DNA from: CSP1-4 sp963777975
Lineage (GTDB): Bacteria; Chloroflexota; Limnocylindria; Limnocylindrales; CSP1-4
Direction: 5' to 3'
Length of the DNA stretch: 64,000 bases
Assembly (NCBI GenBank): GCA_963777975.1
Contig: CAVZSO010000005.1
Span: forward strand, 62,001 to 126,000
This document shows positions 25,622 to 34,977 of the stretch, one piece after another. Position numbers and translations under genes: made by a program. The first letter of the stretch is position 1. Each line of letters begins with the position of its first letter. The notes under the pieces were generated by a model. It saw only the letters and a list, made by a program, of their open reading frames with translations, had not been told where the DNA came from and did no database searches.

Positions 25622-26542
25622 ATGGTTGAGCGGGACTCGGGCGAGGTCATCGTGGTCGGCTCGGCGAACGTCGACCTGACCATCCGGGCGGGCCGCCTGC
25701 CCACCCCCGGCGAGACGGTCATCGGCGGCGTCTTCAGCCGGCAGGCCGGTGGCAAGGGCGCCAACCAGGCCGTCGCCGCGGCGACCTACGGCTGCGCGAC
25801 CCGGTTGGTGGCCGCGGTCGGCGATGACCCACTCGCCGATGAGGTGCTCGATGCCCTCCGAGCGGCAGGCGTCGCGACCGGCGGTGTCGCGCGCCTTCCG
25901 GACACCGCCACGGGGGTCGCGCTCATCGTCGTCGACGCCCAGGGCCAGAACCAGATCGCCGTCGCTTCGGGTGCGAACAGCGCGCTGTCGGGCTCCTGGT
26001 CACGCTGGGCCCTGGGCTCGGTCGAGCCCGCCCCTGGGTCGGTCTGTCTCATCGGCTTCGAGATCGGCGACGAGGCCGTCGTCGCTGCCGCGGCCTGGGC
26101 GCACGCCGCGGGTGTCCAGGTCATCGTCAACCCCGCGCCAGCGCGACCCTTGCCCGCGGGCCTGCTCGGGATGGGCCCGATGCTGACACCCAATGGCGCT
26201 GAAGTCACAGCCCTGACCGGCAGCCTCGACCCGGCCGAGGCGGCGCGCATGCTTCAGGCGCGCTCAAGTGCGTCCGTCGTCGTCACACTCGGCGGCGATG
26301 GCGCACTGATCCTGGACGATGCCGGGGAGACCCATGTGCCCGCGCTCACGGTCGTATCGGTGGACGCGACCGGTGCCGGCGACGTCTTCAACGGCATCCT
26401 GGCTGCGGAGCTGGCGTCCGGCGCGGGGCTGCGTGCCGCTGCGCGACTGGCCGTCGCCGGGGCGAGTCTGTCGACACGCAGCGCAGGTGCTCAAGCGGGG
26501 ATACCGACACGCGACGAGGTCGCCGCAGCGCTCGACGCCTGA
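25622..26542 (+). CDS. rbsK: Ribokinase / PfkB family sugar kinase
   Basis: The 306-residue protein phosphorylates ribose (or a related sugar) at the 5-hydroxyl. It shows the PfkB signature 1 region GGKGANQAVAAA near residues 42-53, the substrate segment VVGSANVDLTIR at the start, and signature 2 DATGAGDVFNGILA near residue 248 with the catalytic Asp. ATG 25622 is chosen over an upstream ATG at 25559, which lies in the MarR operator region. No transporter is adjacent, so the sugar is not certain; a nucleoside kinase of the same family is possible. Confidence 0.85.
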   Translation: MVERDSGEVIVVGSANVDLTIRAGRLPTPGETVIGGVFSRQAGGKGANQAVAAATYGCATRLVAAVGDDPLADEVLDALRAAGVATGGVARLPDTATGVALIVVDAQGQNQIAVASGANSALSGSWSRWALGSVEPAPGSVCLIGFEIGDEAVVAAAAWAHAAGVQVIVNPAPARPLPAGLLGMGPMLTPNGAEVTALTGSLDPAEAARMLQARSSASVVVTLGGDGALILDDAGETHVPALTVVSVDATGAGDVFNGILAAELASGAGLRAAARLAVAGASLSTRSAGAQAGIPTRDEVAAALDA

Positions 26543-26689
26543 CAGGAGCTGGTTGCGATGACTCCGCAAGTCGGCTGCAACGTCGCCCCCACGATCGGAC
26601 ATCTGCCCGTGACCAGGACAGCGGCACGCTGTGGCCGACCCGCGGGCCCATGGATCGCCCGTCGGGCATCACCGAGTGAGGTATCGACC

Positions 26690-26905
26690 ATGAACTGGGA
26701 TGAGATCGAGGGCAACTGGAAGCAGATCAAGGGCTCCGTCAGGGAGCATTGGGGCGACCTGACCGACGACGACCTTGACCGGATCGCCGGTAAGCGTGAG
26801 CAGTTCGTGGGCCGCATCCAGGCCCGTTACGGAACGACTCGTGAAGACGCCGAACGACAGGTCGACGCATTCGCCAACAGCCTGGAGGAGCCGGTTCTGC
26901 GGTAA
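26690..26905 (+). CDS. CsbD family stress protein
   Basis: The 71-residue protein matches CsbD: MNWDEIEGNWKQIKG at the start, KGSVREHWGDLTDDDL, GKREQFVGRIQARYG and a C-terminal amphipathic helix. Members are small, abundant, general-stress proteins of unknown mechanism. The ATG at 26690 has GAGTGAGG about 10 bp upstream; a longer frame from 26558 is not used. A clear terminator follows 50 bp downstream, so it is monocistronic. Confidence 0.88.
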   Translation: MNWDEIEGNWKQIKGSVREHWGDLTDDDLDRIAGKREQFVGRIQARYGTTREDAERQVDAFANSLEEPVLR

Positions 26906-26952
26906 CTAGGACCGCACTCCCAGCGGGCGTTTTCCACCGCGTCCTGCGACTT

Positions 26953-26993
26953 GCCGCCGCGGCCGATCGATGGATCGACCGCGGCGGCTCTTT
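26953..26993 (+). terminator. Rho-independent terminator after csbD
   Basis: A GC-rich hairpin with arms CCGCCGCGG-C-CGATC and GATCG-A-CCGCGGCGG and a GATG loop is followed by CTCTTTG. One mismatch interrupts the 15-bp stem. It lies 50 bp after the csbD stop. Confidence 0.7.
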
Positions 26994-27416
26994 GTCGATC
27001 GGGGCAGCACGCACGCGAAGCGTGGTGAGCCAGCTGGGGACGTCGTCCGACTGGCCATCGAGGATGTCGTTCGAGCCAGCCGTGCGCTTGACCGGACGAA
27101 GCCGCGACGCTGAAGAGGTAGACGCAGGGTGGCGTCAGCGGCGCCAATCCGTTCCTCGCTCGAAGCGCGTCACGGACGACCTCGTGCAGCAGGCGAAGGT
27201 CGCTCGAGGCGCTCGACGGCGAACGAGGGCAGCGCGCCACGGCTCGACGAACGCCTCGAGCGTCCGAGAGCTAGTGATGACCGCGCCCGATGTCCGCAGG
27301 CGTCCCGGTCACCGCTGCCGTGACGGAATGGCGGCGACGACGGTCTGGCTGAACACGCTGTTGGCTCCGGACCTTGGCCCGACCTTCCGGGCGTAACTGC
27401 CCCCGCGACGGGCTGG
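26994..27416. other. Gene-poor stretch with no supportable coding sequence
   Basis: ORFs exist on both strands but none has a credible start, domain or amino-acid bias. The only structure noticed is a 17-bp direct repeat (GTGGTGAGCC-A/G-GCTGGG) at 27022-27038 and 27416-27432, one mismatch, bracketing about 400 bp. The second copy coincides with the 3' end of a tRNA-like sequence. Confidence 0.5.
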
Positions 27417-27504
27417 TGGTGAGCCGGCTGGGATTCAGCGCACCCAGGGACACAGTTGATCTAAAAGTCCCTGCTCGATGTTGCCGCTGAGCTACGATCG
27501 GCCC
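27417..27504 (-). pseudogene. Decayed tRNA-like sequence, Lys (UUU)-like, with encoded CCA
   Basis: On the minus strand GGGCCGA can pair with the 3' CCGGCTC in six of seven positions and is followed by A-CCA. A D arm (GCTC ... GAGC), an ACTTTTAG anticodon-loop-like stretch and a T-arm-like stem (CTGGG ... CCCAG) occur in the right order. However positions 8-9 have extra bases, the anticodon stem does not close with a 7-nt loop, and the T loop is 10 nt. It is therefore not a working tRNA, unless sequencing indels created these faults. Confidence 0.4.
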
Positions 27505-27665
27505 AGGCGCAGGATAGGGCACGGGCCGGGTGCCGAGCCACGACCGACGGCGATCACATGGTCGGCCGCCCGTCGCCTCCGTCCACGACGGCCCGGCGAC
27601 CGTTCGCGCCCGGCCGGTACCAACGACCCATTGCCTCGCCAGCCAGGTCGGATGACCCTCTGCGC

Positions 27666-27893
27666 ATGTACCGAGACATCGCTGCCGCCTACCTCTGGCT
27701 CGCCGTCTTCTGGACTCTTGGCTCATGGGCCGAGGCGTACCTCGGGGTCAACGAGATCTGGGGCTTCGTGCTCGGCCTGGTCGTCGCCAATGCCATCGTC
27801 GTACGCGCCTATCGGCGTCAGCGACGCCTGGCGGTCGCGGCCGTGCCAGTGCCCGCGACGCGCGGCGAGGTCGGTTCCCCCGTCCACGCCTGA
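27666..27893 (+). CDS. Small two-helix membrane protein, function unknown
   Basis: From ATG 27666 the 75-residue product has two helices (about 5-22, AAAYLWLAVFWTLGSW, and 30-47, IWGFVLGLVVANAIVVRAY) and a basic then Pro/Ala-rich tail. The hydrophobic profile is coherent, whereas the upstream part of the frame (from 27558) is Pro/Arg-rich shadow. I recognise no family, and it has no operon partner. Confidence 0.5.
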   Translation: MYRDIAAAYLWLAVFWTLGSWAEAYLGVNEIWGFVLGLVVANAIVVRAYRRQRRLAVAAVPVPATRGEVGSPVHA

Positions 27894-28276
27894 CCCAGGC
27901 CGGCACGACGCTGGTCCTGGTCGCCGACAGGGGCGCCGACGCGGCTCTGGCTCGCCGAGCTCGCGCCGAGGGGGGGCAACCTCGATCTGCTCAGCCGCCT
28001 CGGTTCCCGCCAGATTCCAACCAGGACGGTCGCGGTCACCTCCTATCGTCTCTCGACGGCCGACCGCCCGTGCGGTTTAACGTGGATTCGAGCTGAACTC
28101 GACATCAGATCGTGCCATTCACCAACCACGACGGTCGTTGTCAGGTGCAGGCGGTCCAACTCCAACCACAGCCGCAATTGGCAGAAACGCTTGAGCCGCC
28201 CAGGCCAGCAGCGCGGCAGCGCGTCTGATGGCGCGGCAGCCGGCGAGCGTCACCGCCAGCAGCGCCAGCAGCGTCA
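27894..28276. other. Intergenic stretch without a supportable gene
   Basis: About 380 bp lie between the small membrane gene and the convergent EamA gene. No frame has a plausible start and domain. The right end (28250-28310) carries short CGCCAGCAG repeats that continue into the EamA 3' end. I see no hairpin with a T tract. Confidence 0.5.
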
Positions 28277-29113
28277 TCAGGTCAGCGCCAGCAGCGCGAC
28301 ACCGACGACCACGAGGATGCTCCCGGCGAACCTGCGTGGGCCGACCTTCTCGTGGAGAAAGACTGCGGCCATGGCCGTCGCGATGACCACGCTCGACTCG
28401 CGCGCTGCCGCCACCGATGCCGGCGGGGCGATGGTCAGTGCCGCCAGCGCTGCGCCGTAGCCCACGAACATGGCCAGGCCGACGAACGCGGTCAGTGGCC
28501 TGACCTGCGATCGGACCAGCCAGCGACCCCGGCGCCGCGCGACCAGGACGAGGTAGATGAGGCCCGGCGGTCCCAGGGCAACGACGACGTACGCCGTCGG
28601 CGACGCGAACTGCAACCCCTGGCGATCGACGAGCGTGTACGACGCGATCGTGACCGCGACGGCCAGCGCCAGCAGGGTGCCCGGCCAGTCGGACGAGCCC
28701 GATGACCCGCGACCGAGGCCGCGCACCAGCATCACCCCGGCCCCGACCGCGAGCACGCCGACGATCTCGCCGGGCGAGTTCGAGAGCTGGAGCACGATCG
28801 TCCCGAAGATGAGCACGATGACCGGCGCCAGGCCACGGGCGAGCGGGTAGATGAGCGACAGGTCGGCTCGCCCATAGGCCGCGGCCAGCAGCGCCAGGTA
28901 GACCAGCTCGAGGACCATCGACGTGATCAGGAACGGCCACGCCTCAGGCTCGATGCGCCAGGTCGGCAGCGCGAAGGGCAGGAAGATGAGGGCCCCGATG
29001 GGTACCGCCACAGCGGTCGTGACGTCGGTGTCACGGCTGCGCGCGATGAGCAGGTTCCAGGTCGCGTGGAGCGTGGCCGAGAGGAGGACGAGCGCCAGGG
29101 CGAGCGGCGGCAC
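28277..29113 (-). CDS. EamA/DMT superfamily transporter
   Basis: The 278-residue protein has ten helices in two halves, the DMT pattern: first half LALVLLSATLHATWNLLIARS and YGRADLSLIYPLARGLAPV (a conserved EamA segment), second half DWPGTLLALAVAVTIASYTLVD and APPASVAAARESSVVIATAMA. Such proteins usually export amino acids or small metabolites. It starts 7 bp after the stop of the 2-hydroxyacid dehydrogenase, so it belongs to the same minus-strand operon; the substrate could be an amino or keto acid handled there. Confidence 0.82.
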   Translation of the reverse strand: MPPLALALVLLSATLHATWNLLIARSRDTDVTTAVAVPIGALIFLPFALPTWRIEPEAWPFLITSMVLELVYLALLAAAYGRADLSLIYPLARGLAPVIVLIFGTIVLQLSNSPGEIVGVLAVGAGVMLVRGLGRGSSGSSDWPGTLLALAVAVTIASYTLVDRQGLQFASPTAYVVVALGPPGLIYLVLVARRRGRWLVRSQVRPLTAFVGLAMFVGYGAALAALTIAPPASVAAARESSVVIATAMAAVFLHEKVGPRRFAGSILVVVGVALLALT

Positions 29114-29119
29114 GGCCGC

Positions 29120-30121
29120 TCAGCCGCCGGTCGACCGGTCGTACACCTCGGGATTGACGGGCGTCGGCAGCCGCTCGCCGCGCACGCCTGCCAGGAGATT
29201 CGCGGCTGCCATGGCCGCCATGCGACCGCGCGTGGCACGTGATGCGGAGGCGATATGGGGCACGACCAGGCAGTTTGGCAGCGAAAGCAGCGGATCGTCC
29301 GCGGCCATCGGCTCGGGATCGGTGACGTCGAGGGCGGCCGCCGCGATGGTGCCATCACGCAGTGCCGCCGCCAGTGCGACCTGGTCGACGACCGGACCGC
29401 GAGAGGTGTTGACCAGGATGGCCGTGGGCTTCATGGCCGCCAGCGCCTCCGGCCCCATGAGGTGCCGGGTCTCGGGCGTGAGGTTGACGTGGAGGGTCAC
29501 GAAGTCGGCCTCGGCCAGAAGCGCGTCCATCGTCACCGCCTCGACGCCGAGCGCCGCCTGGTCCTCCTCGGATGGCGGGAAGGCATCGTGGACGAGCACG
29601 CGCATGTCGAAGCCCCGCGCGCGCTTGGCCATCTCGCGGCCGATGCGGCCGAAGCCGACGATGCCCAAGGTGGCGTGATGGATGTCCGGGCCGAGCAACA
29701 GCAGCGGCCCCCAGGTCAGCCACCTGCCCGCGCGAACGTAGTCGTAGCCCTCGGGCAGGCGCCGGGCAGCGGCCATCAACAGCGCCCAGGCGAGGTCGGC
29801 CGTCGTCTCGGTCAGGACGCCCGGCGTGTTGCCGACCGGGATGCCGCGCCGCGTGCAGGCGGGCACGTCGATGTTGTCGAAGCCGACCGCGAAGTTGCTG
29901 ACCACCCGGAGGCCCGGGCCAGCGGCATCGAGCAGCTCGTCGTCGACGCGATCGGTGAGCAGGGAGAGCAGCCCATCCACGCCATGAACGCGCTCCAGGA
30001 GCGTCGCGCGCGGCGGCGGCAGCTCGTCAGGCCAGAGGTCGACCTCGACCGCAGCGAGCGGGGCGAGACCCTCGTCCGGCAGGCGCCGGGCGACGAAGAC
30101 CCTGGGCCGAGCCGCGCTCAC
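29120..30121 (-). CDS. D-2-hydroxyacid dehydrogenase (glyoxylate/hydroxypyruvate reductase-like)
   Basis: The 333-residue NAD(P)-dependent enzyme has the nucleotide-binding motif GIVGFGRIGREMAKRARGF near residue 155, the substrate-facing SNFAVGFDNID and GNTPGVLTE, the catalytic Arg in LVNTSRGPVVD, Glu in DVTDPEPMA, and His in VVPHIASAS. These match the GyaR/GhrB group, which reduce glyoxylate or hydroxypyruvate. GTG 30121 overlaps the aminotransferase stop (GTGA) and fixes the start; the frame further upstream is shadow. Pairing with an aminotransferase suggests serine/glyoxylate-type metabolism, as inference. Confidence 0.88.
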   Translation of the reverse strand: MSAARPRVFVARRLPDEGLAPLAAVEVDLWPDELPPPRATLLERVHGVDGLLSLLTDRVDDELLDAAGPGLRVVSNFAVGFDNIDVPACTRRGIPVGNTPGVLTETTADLAWALLMAAARRLPEGYDYVRAGRWLTWGPLLLLGPDIHHATLGIVGFGRIGREMAKRARGFDMRVLVHDAFPPSEEDQAALGVEAVTMDALLAEADFVTLHVNLTPETRHLMGPEALAAMKPTAILVNTSRGPVVDQVALAAALRDGTIAAAALDVTDPEPMAADDPLLSLPNCLVVPHIASASRATRGRMAAMAAANLLAGVRGERLPTPVNPEVYDRSTGG

Positions 30122-31290
30122 GCGACGGGCGTCGCCGCCAGCACGTCGGCCATCCGCTCCAACGCGCGCCGCAGGTTCTCCTGCGAGTTGGCGTAGCTGA
30201 CCCGGACATGGTCGACGCCGACCCGCCCGAAGGCGTTGCCGCCGAGGACGGAGACGCCAGCGTCCTTGAGCATCCGGTCGGCGAACTCGGTGCCCGTCAT
30301 GCCCGTGCCCGACACGTTGGGAAAGGCGTAGAAGGCACCCGCTGGGCGGAGGCAACGCACGCCCGGCAGGGCGTTCAGGCCATCGACGATGAGCGATCGG
30401 CGCGTACGGAACTCCTCGACCATCGTATCGACCGCATCCTGTGGCCCGGTCAGCGCTTCGATCGCCGCGATCTGCGAGAAGACCGACGTGCAGGAGACCG
30501 AGTTGATGATCAGGCGGCTGAAGGCCGGCACCAGCGGTGGCGGCAGGGCCGCGAAGCCGAGTCGCCAGCCGGTCATGGCAAAGGTCTTGCTGAAGCCGTC
30601 GAGCAGGATCGTGCGTTCGGCCATGCCCGGCAGCGAGGCGATGGAGATGTGCTCCCCTTCGTAGACGATGCGCCCGTAGATCTCGTCGGCGAGGACCGGG
30701 ATGTCGCGCTCGATGGCGATGGCCGCGATGGCCTCGAGGTCGGCGCGGGCGAGCACACCGCCGGTCGGGTTGGCCGGGCTGTTGAAGATGATGAGGCGCG
30801 TGCGGTCGGTGACCAGCGAGCGCAGCTCGTCGACGTCGAGGCGGAAGCCGTGGGCTTCGCTGAGCGCGATGGGCACCGGCCGAGCGCCGACGAAGCTGGC
30901 CATCGACTCGTAGATCGGGAAGCCCGGGTCGGGGTAGATGACCTCGTCGCCAGGTCCGGCGAGGGCCGTGATCGCGTAGTGCATGATCGGCTTGGCGCCC
31001 GGCGTGACGACCACGTTGGCGGGATCGATGGCCAGCCCGCGTCGGGTGTTCAGGTCGGCGGCGATGGCATCGCGCAGCGCGGGCAGGCCGAGCGGCGGGC
31101 CGTAGTGCGTCCAACCGGCATCGAGTGCCCGCTTGGCGGCTTCTCGCACGTTGACCGGCGTGTCGAAGTCGGGTTCGCCGATCTCGAGGTGGATGACGTC
31201 GACGCCGGTCGCCTCGAGCGCCCTGGCGCGCGCCGCCGCTTCGAACGCGGTCTCGGTCCCGAGGTCGCGCATCCGCTCCGCCATCCGCAT
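30118..31290 (-). CDS. Pyridoxal-phosphate aminotransferase, class I (aspartate aminotransferase family)
   Basis: The 390-residue protein has the AAT fold I landmarks: IHLEIGEPDFDTP at the N-terminus, PGAKPIMHYAI, NSPANPTGGV with the substrate-binding Asn, DEIYGRIVYEG, and the PLP lysine in LDGFSKTFAMTGWRLGF near residue 234; the C-terminal Arg is in DHVRVSYANS. The exact substrate cannot be set; aspartate, alanine or glyoxylate are all handled in this subfamily. ATG 31290 or 31284 could start it. It is first in an operon with the dehydrogenase and EamA exporter. Confidence 0.88.
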   Translation of the reverse strand: MRMAERMRDLGTETAFEAAARARALEATGVDVIHLEIGEPDFDTPVNVREAAKRALDAGWTHYGPPLGLPALRDAIAADLNTRRGLAIDPANVVVTPGAKPIMHYAITALAGPGDEVIYPDPGFPIYESMASFVGARPVPIALSEAHGFRLDVDELRSLVTDRTRLIIFNSPANPTGGVLARADLEAIAAIAIERDIPVLADEIYGRIVYEGEHISIASLPGMAERTILLDGFSKTFAMTGWRLGFAALPPPLVPAFSRLIINSVSCTSVFSQIAAIEALTGPQDAVDTMVEEFRTRRSLIVDGLNALPGVRCLRPAGAFYAFPNVSGTGMTGTEFADRMLKDAGVSVLGGNAFGRVGVDHVRVSYANSQENLRRALERMADVLAATPVA

Positions 31291-31429
31291 CGCCGAATGC
31301 TAGCAGGGCATCACCGGCCGGCGAGAGGCACATGGCTGCGGCCTGAGGCCCGGCCGATGGGCACGCTGCGGCGCGCTGAACGGAGGTCCCACCCGGCGAC
31401 TCCCGCGACGCGCATGCGAGAATCGACGG

Positions 31430-31829
31430 GTGACCCGCTTCTACAGCATCGACCAGGCCGACGCCCGACTTGCGCGAGCTCGCTCCCCTGCTCGACAAGC
31501 TGCGCGCGGATCGGCTGGAGGTCTCGACCGCCCGCGCCGAGCTCGAACGCTTCCGGACCGGCAACGGCAACGCGGACCACGGGGACGAGCTCGAGGCGCG
31601 CGAGGAGCAGATCCGCCAGATCGTCTTCCGCATGGAGCGCTACGTCAGCCAGCTGGTCGCCTGGGACATCACCCTGCGCGACATCGAGACCGGGCTGGTC
31701 GACTTCGCCGCCCTGGTCAACGGCCGCCAGATCTGCCTCTGCTGGCGGCTCGGCGAGGAGCGCGTGGGGTTCTGGCACGAGCTCGACTCCGGCTTCGCGG
31801 GTCGGCGCCCGCTCATCGACCTCGCCTGA
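31430..31829 (+). CDS. DUF2203 family protein (one frameshift)
   Basis: GTG 31430 gives TRFYSIDQADARL, the typical start of DUF2203 (a F-(T/S)-x-(E/D)-x-A motif). Near 31469 one base is missing, after which RELAPLLDKLRADRLEV continues a long helix, then HGDELEAREEQIRQIV and the characteristic C-terminus DFAALVNGRQICLCWRLGE ... WHELDSGFAGRRPL. Joined length is about 133 residues. The family is found in many Gram-positive and Chloroflexota-like genomes, with unknown function. The next gene starts 13 bp downstream. Confidence 0.75.
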
Positions 31830-31842
31830 CGGCCGAGACCCC

Positions 31843-33025
31843 GTGCGCGCGCTGTGCATCGATGTCGGCACGGGCACCCAGGACATCCTCCTCTTCGACG
31901 CCGCCCGGGAGATCGAGAACGCCTTCCGGATGGTCCTGCCCTCGCCGACGATCCTGGTCGCCGAACGCGTCCGACAGGCGACGGAGTCCGGCCGGTCGGT
32001 CGTGCTGAGCGGTTCGACCATGGGCGGCGGCCCGTCGGCCTGGGCCATCCGCGACCACGCATTGGCTGGCCTGCCGGTCGCGGCCACGGCCGCCGCTGCC
32101 CGGACGCTCGACGACGACCTCGATGGCGTGCGCAGCCTCGGCGTCCGGATCGTCGACGACGAGGAGGTCGCCGAACTGGCGTCGGCGCCGGGCACGCTCG
32201 CCCTGCACTTGCGCGACATCGCCCTCGACGACCTGGCCGCCGCGCTCGCTCGATACGACATCGACCTTCGGGCCATCGATGTCCTGGCGGTGGCGGTCTT
32301 CGACCACGGCGCTGCGCCACCAGGCATCTCCGATCGACGCTTTCGGTTCGAGCGACTCGCCGAGCGGCTGCGAGACGAGCCCGATGCCGGGCCTGCCGCC
32401 TTCGCTTACGCCGAGGACGCGATCCCGGCGCCGTTCACGCGGCTCCGGGCCGCCACGGCCGACGCCCGAGCGTGGCTCGGAGAGCAGGCTGCGACGGCGA
32501 TCGTGGCCATGGACACCGGGCCCGCCGCCGTGCTCGGCGGCCTCGAGGATCCCGCACCACGAGCCGCCCTGCGAGGCGGCCGAGAGGTGGTGGCGGTCAA
32601 CGTCGGGAACTTCCACACCCTGGCCGTCCGCCTGGCGCCGGCTCCCGGATCCGCCAGCGGCTGCCGGATCGCGTCGATCTACGAGCATCACAGCGGCGAG
32701 ATCGACGACACCGGCCTCCAGCGAGACGTGGCGCGGGTCGCCGACGGCACCATCGACGGCGAGGCGGTCTTCGCCTCGATGGGCCACGGCGCGCTGATCG
32801 TCGCTCAGCCCGTGCGATCAAGGAGCGGACCGCTGGTCTCGGTCACCGGTCCACAGCGGGCGCGGCTTGTCGGCCGGAAGGTCCGCGGCGGCCGGCCTGG
32901 CCGTCGCGGCCGTGCCGCACGGCGACATGATGCAGGCCGGCCCGTTCGGGCTCCTGCGTGCCCTGGCCGTGGTCCATGAGCTGTGGCGCGAGCCGATCGA
33001 GCGGCGGCTCGGTACCATCGACTGA
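31843..33025 (+). CDS. DUF1786 family protein, actin-like ATPase fold (one frameshift)
   Basis: GTG 31843 begins RALCIDVGTGTQDILLFD, the phosphate-1-like motif of this sugar-kinase/actin-like family, which is annotated as related to pyruvate formate-lyase activation. Later landmarks are VVLSGSTMGGGPSAW, IVAMDTGPAAVLGG, VVAVNVGNFHTLAV and GPLVSVTGPQRARL. Near 32880-32890 the frame shifts and continues AAAGLAVAAVPHGDMMQAG to TGA 33023-33025; PHGDMM is the family's conserved ending. The true role is unknown. The stop overlaps the start of the rhodanese gene. Confidence 0.75.
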
Positions 33026-33399
33026 TGGAACAGCCACCAGCCGTCGAGCGCATCTCCGTCGTCGAGGCCGCCCGTCGCCTGGAAGCGGCCGGACCGGAGG
33101 GGGTCCCGATGCTCGTCGATGTGCGCGAGCCGGCCGAGTACGCCCAGTTCCGCGCCACGGGCGCCGTGCTCATGCCGCTCAGCGTCTTCCAGCTGCGCTT
33201 CAGCCAGCTGCCACGCGACCGGCCCCTGCAGCTCATCTGCGCGGCGGGACAACGCAGCCTGGCCGCCGGCGAGTTCCTGGTATCCCAGGGCTACGAGACG
33301 GTCGCCAACGTCGAGGGCGGCTCGATCGCCTGGATGCGGGCGGGTCTGCCCGTGCGAACCGGGCCGCCAGACGAGGGCGAGGGAGACCTTCCGGCCTGA
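33025..33399 (+). CDS. Rhodanese-like sulfurtransferase domain protein
   Basis: The 124-residue single-domain protein has MLVDVREPAEYAQF near residues 29-42 and the active-site loop with Cys72 in LICAAGQRS, followed by the C-terminal GYETVANVEGGSIAWMRAGLPV typical of rhodaneses. The loop C-A-A-G-Q-R has the six-residue size that accepts a sulfane sulfur. ATG 33025 overlaps the DUF1786 stop. It may carry persulfide sulfur to a partner; none is evident nearby. Confidence 0.88.
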   Translation: MEQPPAVERISVVEAARRLEAAGPEGVPMLVDVREPAEYAQFRATGAVLMPLSVFQLRFSQLPRDRPLQLICAAGQRSLAAGEFLVSQGYETVANVEGGSIAWMRAGLPVRTGPPDEGEGDLPA

Positions 33400-33429
33400 C
33401 GCTCGTGGCGCCGGTGGACGTCGCGACGC

Positions 33430-34963
33430 CTAGGAGACCTTGCGCGTCGCGTCGAGGTCGAGCTCGTCCTCCGGGGGAGGCAGCTTGGTGCGGCCGCGCG
33501 TGATCGCGTGCAGCCAGCGCGCCCGCGTCCGCGGCCGCTGGACGAGCACGCCGACCGTGAGCAGGACGATGAAGTTGATGGTCGCGATCGTGGCCGCATT
33601 GATCTCGCCGAGCTGGATGCCGATCTGGCCGGGGATGGCCAGGCCCGGGACGGTCGCGCCGATGAGGCCGAGCTGGAAGAACGGCCGCTTCGGTGCCAGA
33701 TTTGCCCGCAGCGTGTCGACATGGGGTCCGCTGTCGTCGGCCCCGCCGACAAGGTAGACGAAGGCGCCGACGACCGCGGCGGAACTCGCCACTCGTGCGT
33801 CTCGGCAGGTCGTCCTCGCTGAGCGTCTGCCAGGCGGAGATGTCGCCGGTCGTGACGTTCGGGACCGCCCACAGCGTCGTGACGACCGCCGAGCCTGCCC
33901 CATCGCGCCCGCCGACGACATAGAGCGCGCCGCTGTTCGTGAAGCCAGCTGCGTCGACGCGTGCGGCCGGCAGCGAGCTGGCACCGGTGCTCACGGCCCA
34001 GGGCACGACCGGTGAATCCGCCGTGGCGCCCGTGCGCGCCGGTTGGCCGGCGGAGTCGAGCTCGAGGCGGAGCACCTCGCCCGTCGGTCCCAGCGTCGTC
34101 TCGCCGCCGATGACGTACATGAAGCTTCCCGACATGCCGGCCGTGCCGTGGGCGCGTCCGTTGGGCTGGCCGGTCGCGTCCGGCAGCGTCAGCTCAGGAT
34201 GCTCGACCCACGTCTGCAGGTCGGGAGGGTCGGAATTGGGCACGATCTGCGCCCGCCAGGTGGACGCCGACAAGCCATCTGCCGTCCGGCCGCCCATCAG
34301 CCAGACACCATTGGCGTCGGCCACGGCCATGGCGCCGCTGATGGGCACCTGCAGCGCCAGCGCTGGAACCTCCTGCCAGCCGGTGATCGCCCCTTCCTTG
34401 AGCGTGGCCACGAAGACGGTCGAGGTCGGCTTGTCGTCGGCATCCAGGCCGCCGATGACGAACGGGCGGCCGTTGACGGACACGAAGGCGGCGTCGGTGC
34501 GCGGCGCAGGCAGGTCCGGACCCGCCGACCACGGACCGAAGTTGCCGTCCTCGGTCGTCGTCGTCTTGAGCACCGAAGCGGTGACCCCGGTCGGCGTGGT
34601 GCCGCCGACGAGATAGAGGTTGAGCCCACCCTGGAAGGCCCCGGCGTCGGCGCGGCCCTCAGGCAGCGCGACCTCGGGCGGCGACGACTGCCAGGGCACG
34701 ACCGCCCCGGCCGGCACCGGGCAGGGCAGGTCGCCGTTGGAGGCGTCGCACAGGTTGACGACGCTGATCACGTTGTAGCCGATCTGGACCGTCTGGCGGA
34801 TGGTCAGGTAGAGCGCGATGTTGGGCACGTAGCCGAGCAGGAAGAGGACCGCCCCGAACCAGAAGAGCGCCTTCCAGAACGCGGCCGGCCAGCCGTCGGC
34901 GTCGAGCAGCCCGAAGGCCGTTCGCCGCCGTGTGGTGCCGCTGGGGAGCGCGCGCTGGGCCAC
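33430..34963 (-). CDS. Membrane-anchored kelch-like beta-propeller protein (one frameshift)
   Basis: GTG 34963 starts a protein with an N-terminal helix (AFWKALFWFGAVLFLLGYVP), then repeated kelch-type strands, each with a GG pair: LYLVGGTTPTG, PFVIGGLDADD, VWLMGGRTADG, MYVIGGETTLG, LYVVGGRDGAG and VYLVGGADDSG. Near 33800 the frame shifts just before the last repeat. One or two C-terminal helices (FFQLGLIGATVPGLAIPG, ATIATINFIVLLTVGVL) and a basic-acidic tail follow. Joined length is about 510 residues. It is the last gene of the bc-complex operon, 15 bp after the cytochrome gene; a structural or assembly role in that complex is inference. Confidence 0.68.
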
Positions 34964-34977
34964 GGTCGTTCGCGCCC

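Noticed and set aside
26992..27396. 134-residue open frame after csbD
   Set aside because: Ser/Arg/Ala-rich without secondary-structure pattern, and begins right behind a terminator with no ribosome site.
28250..28311. Repeated CGCCAGCAG units, considered as a CRISPR or regulatory repeat
   Set aside because: Units are short, irregular and overlap the Ala/Leu-rich EamA C-terminus, so codon bias explains them. No CRISPR array was found anywhere in the window.
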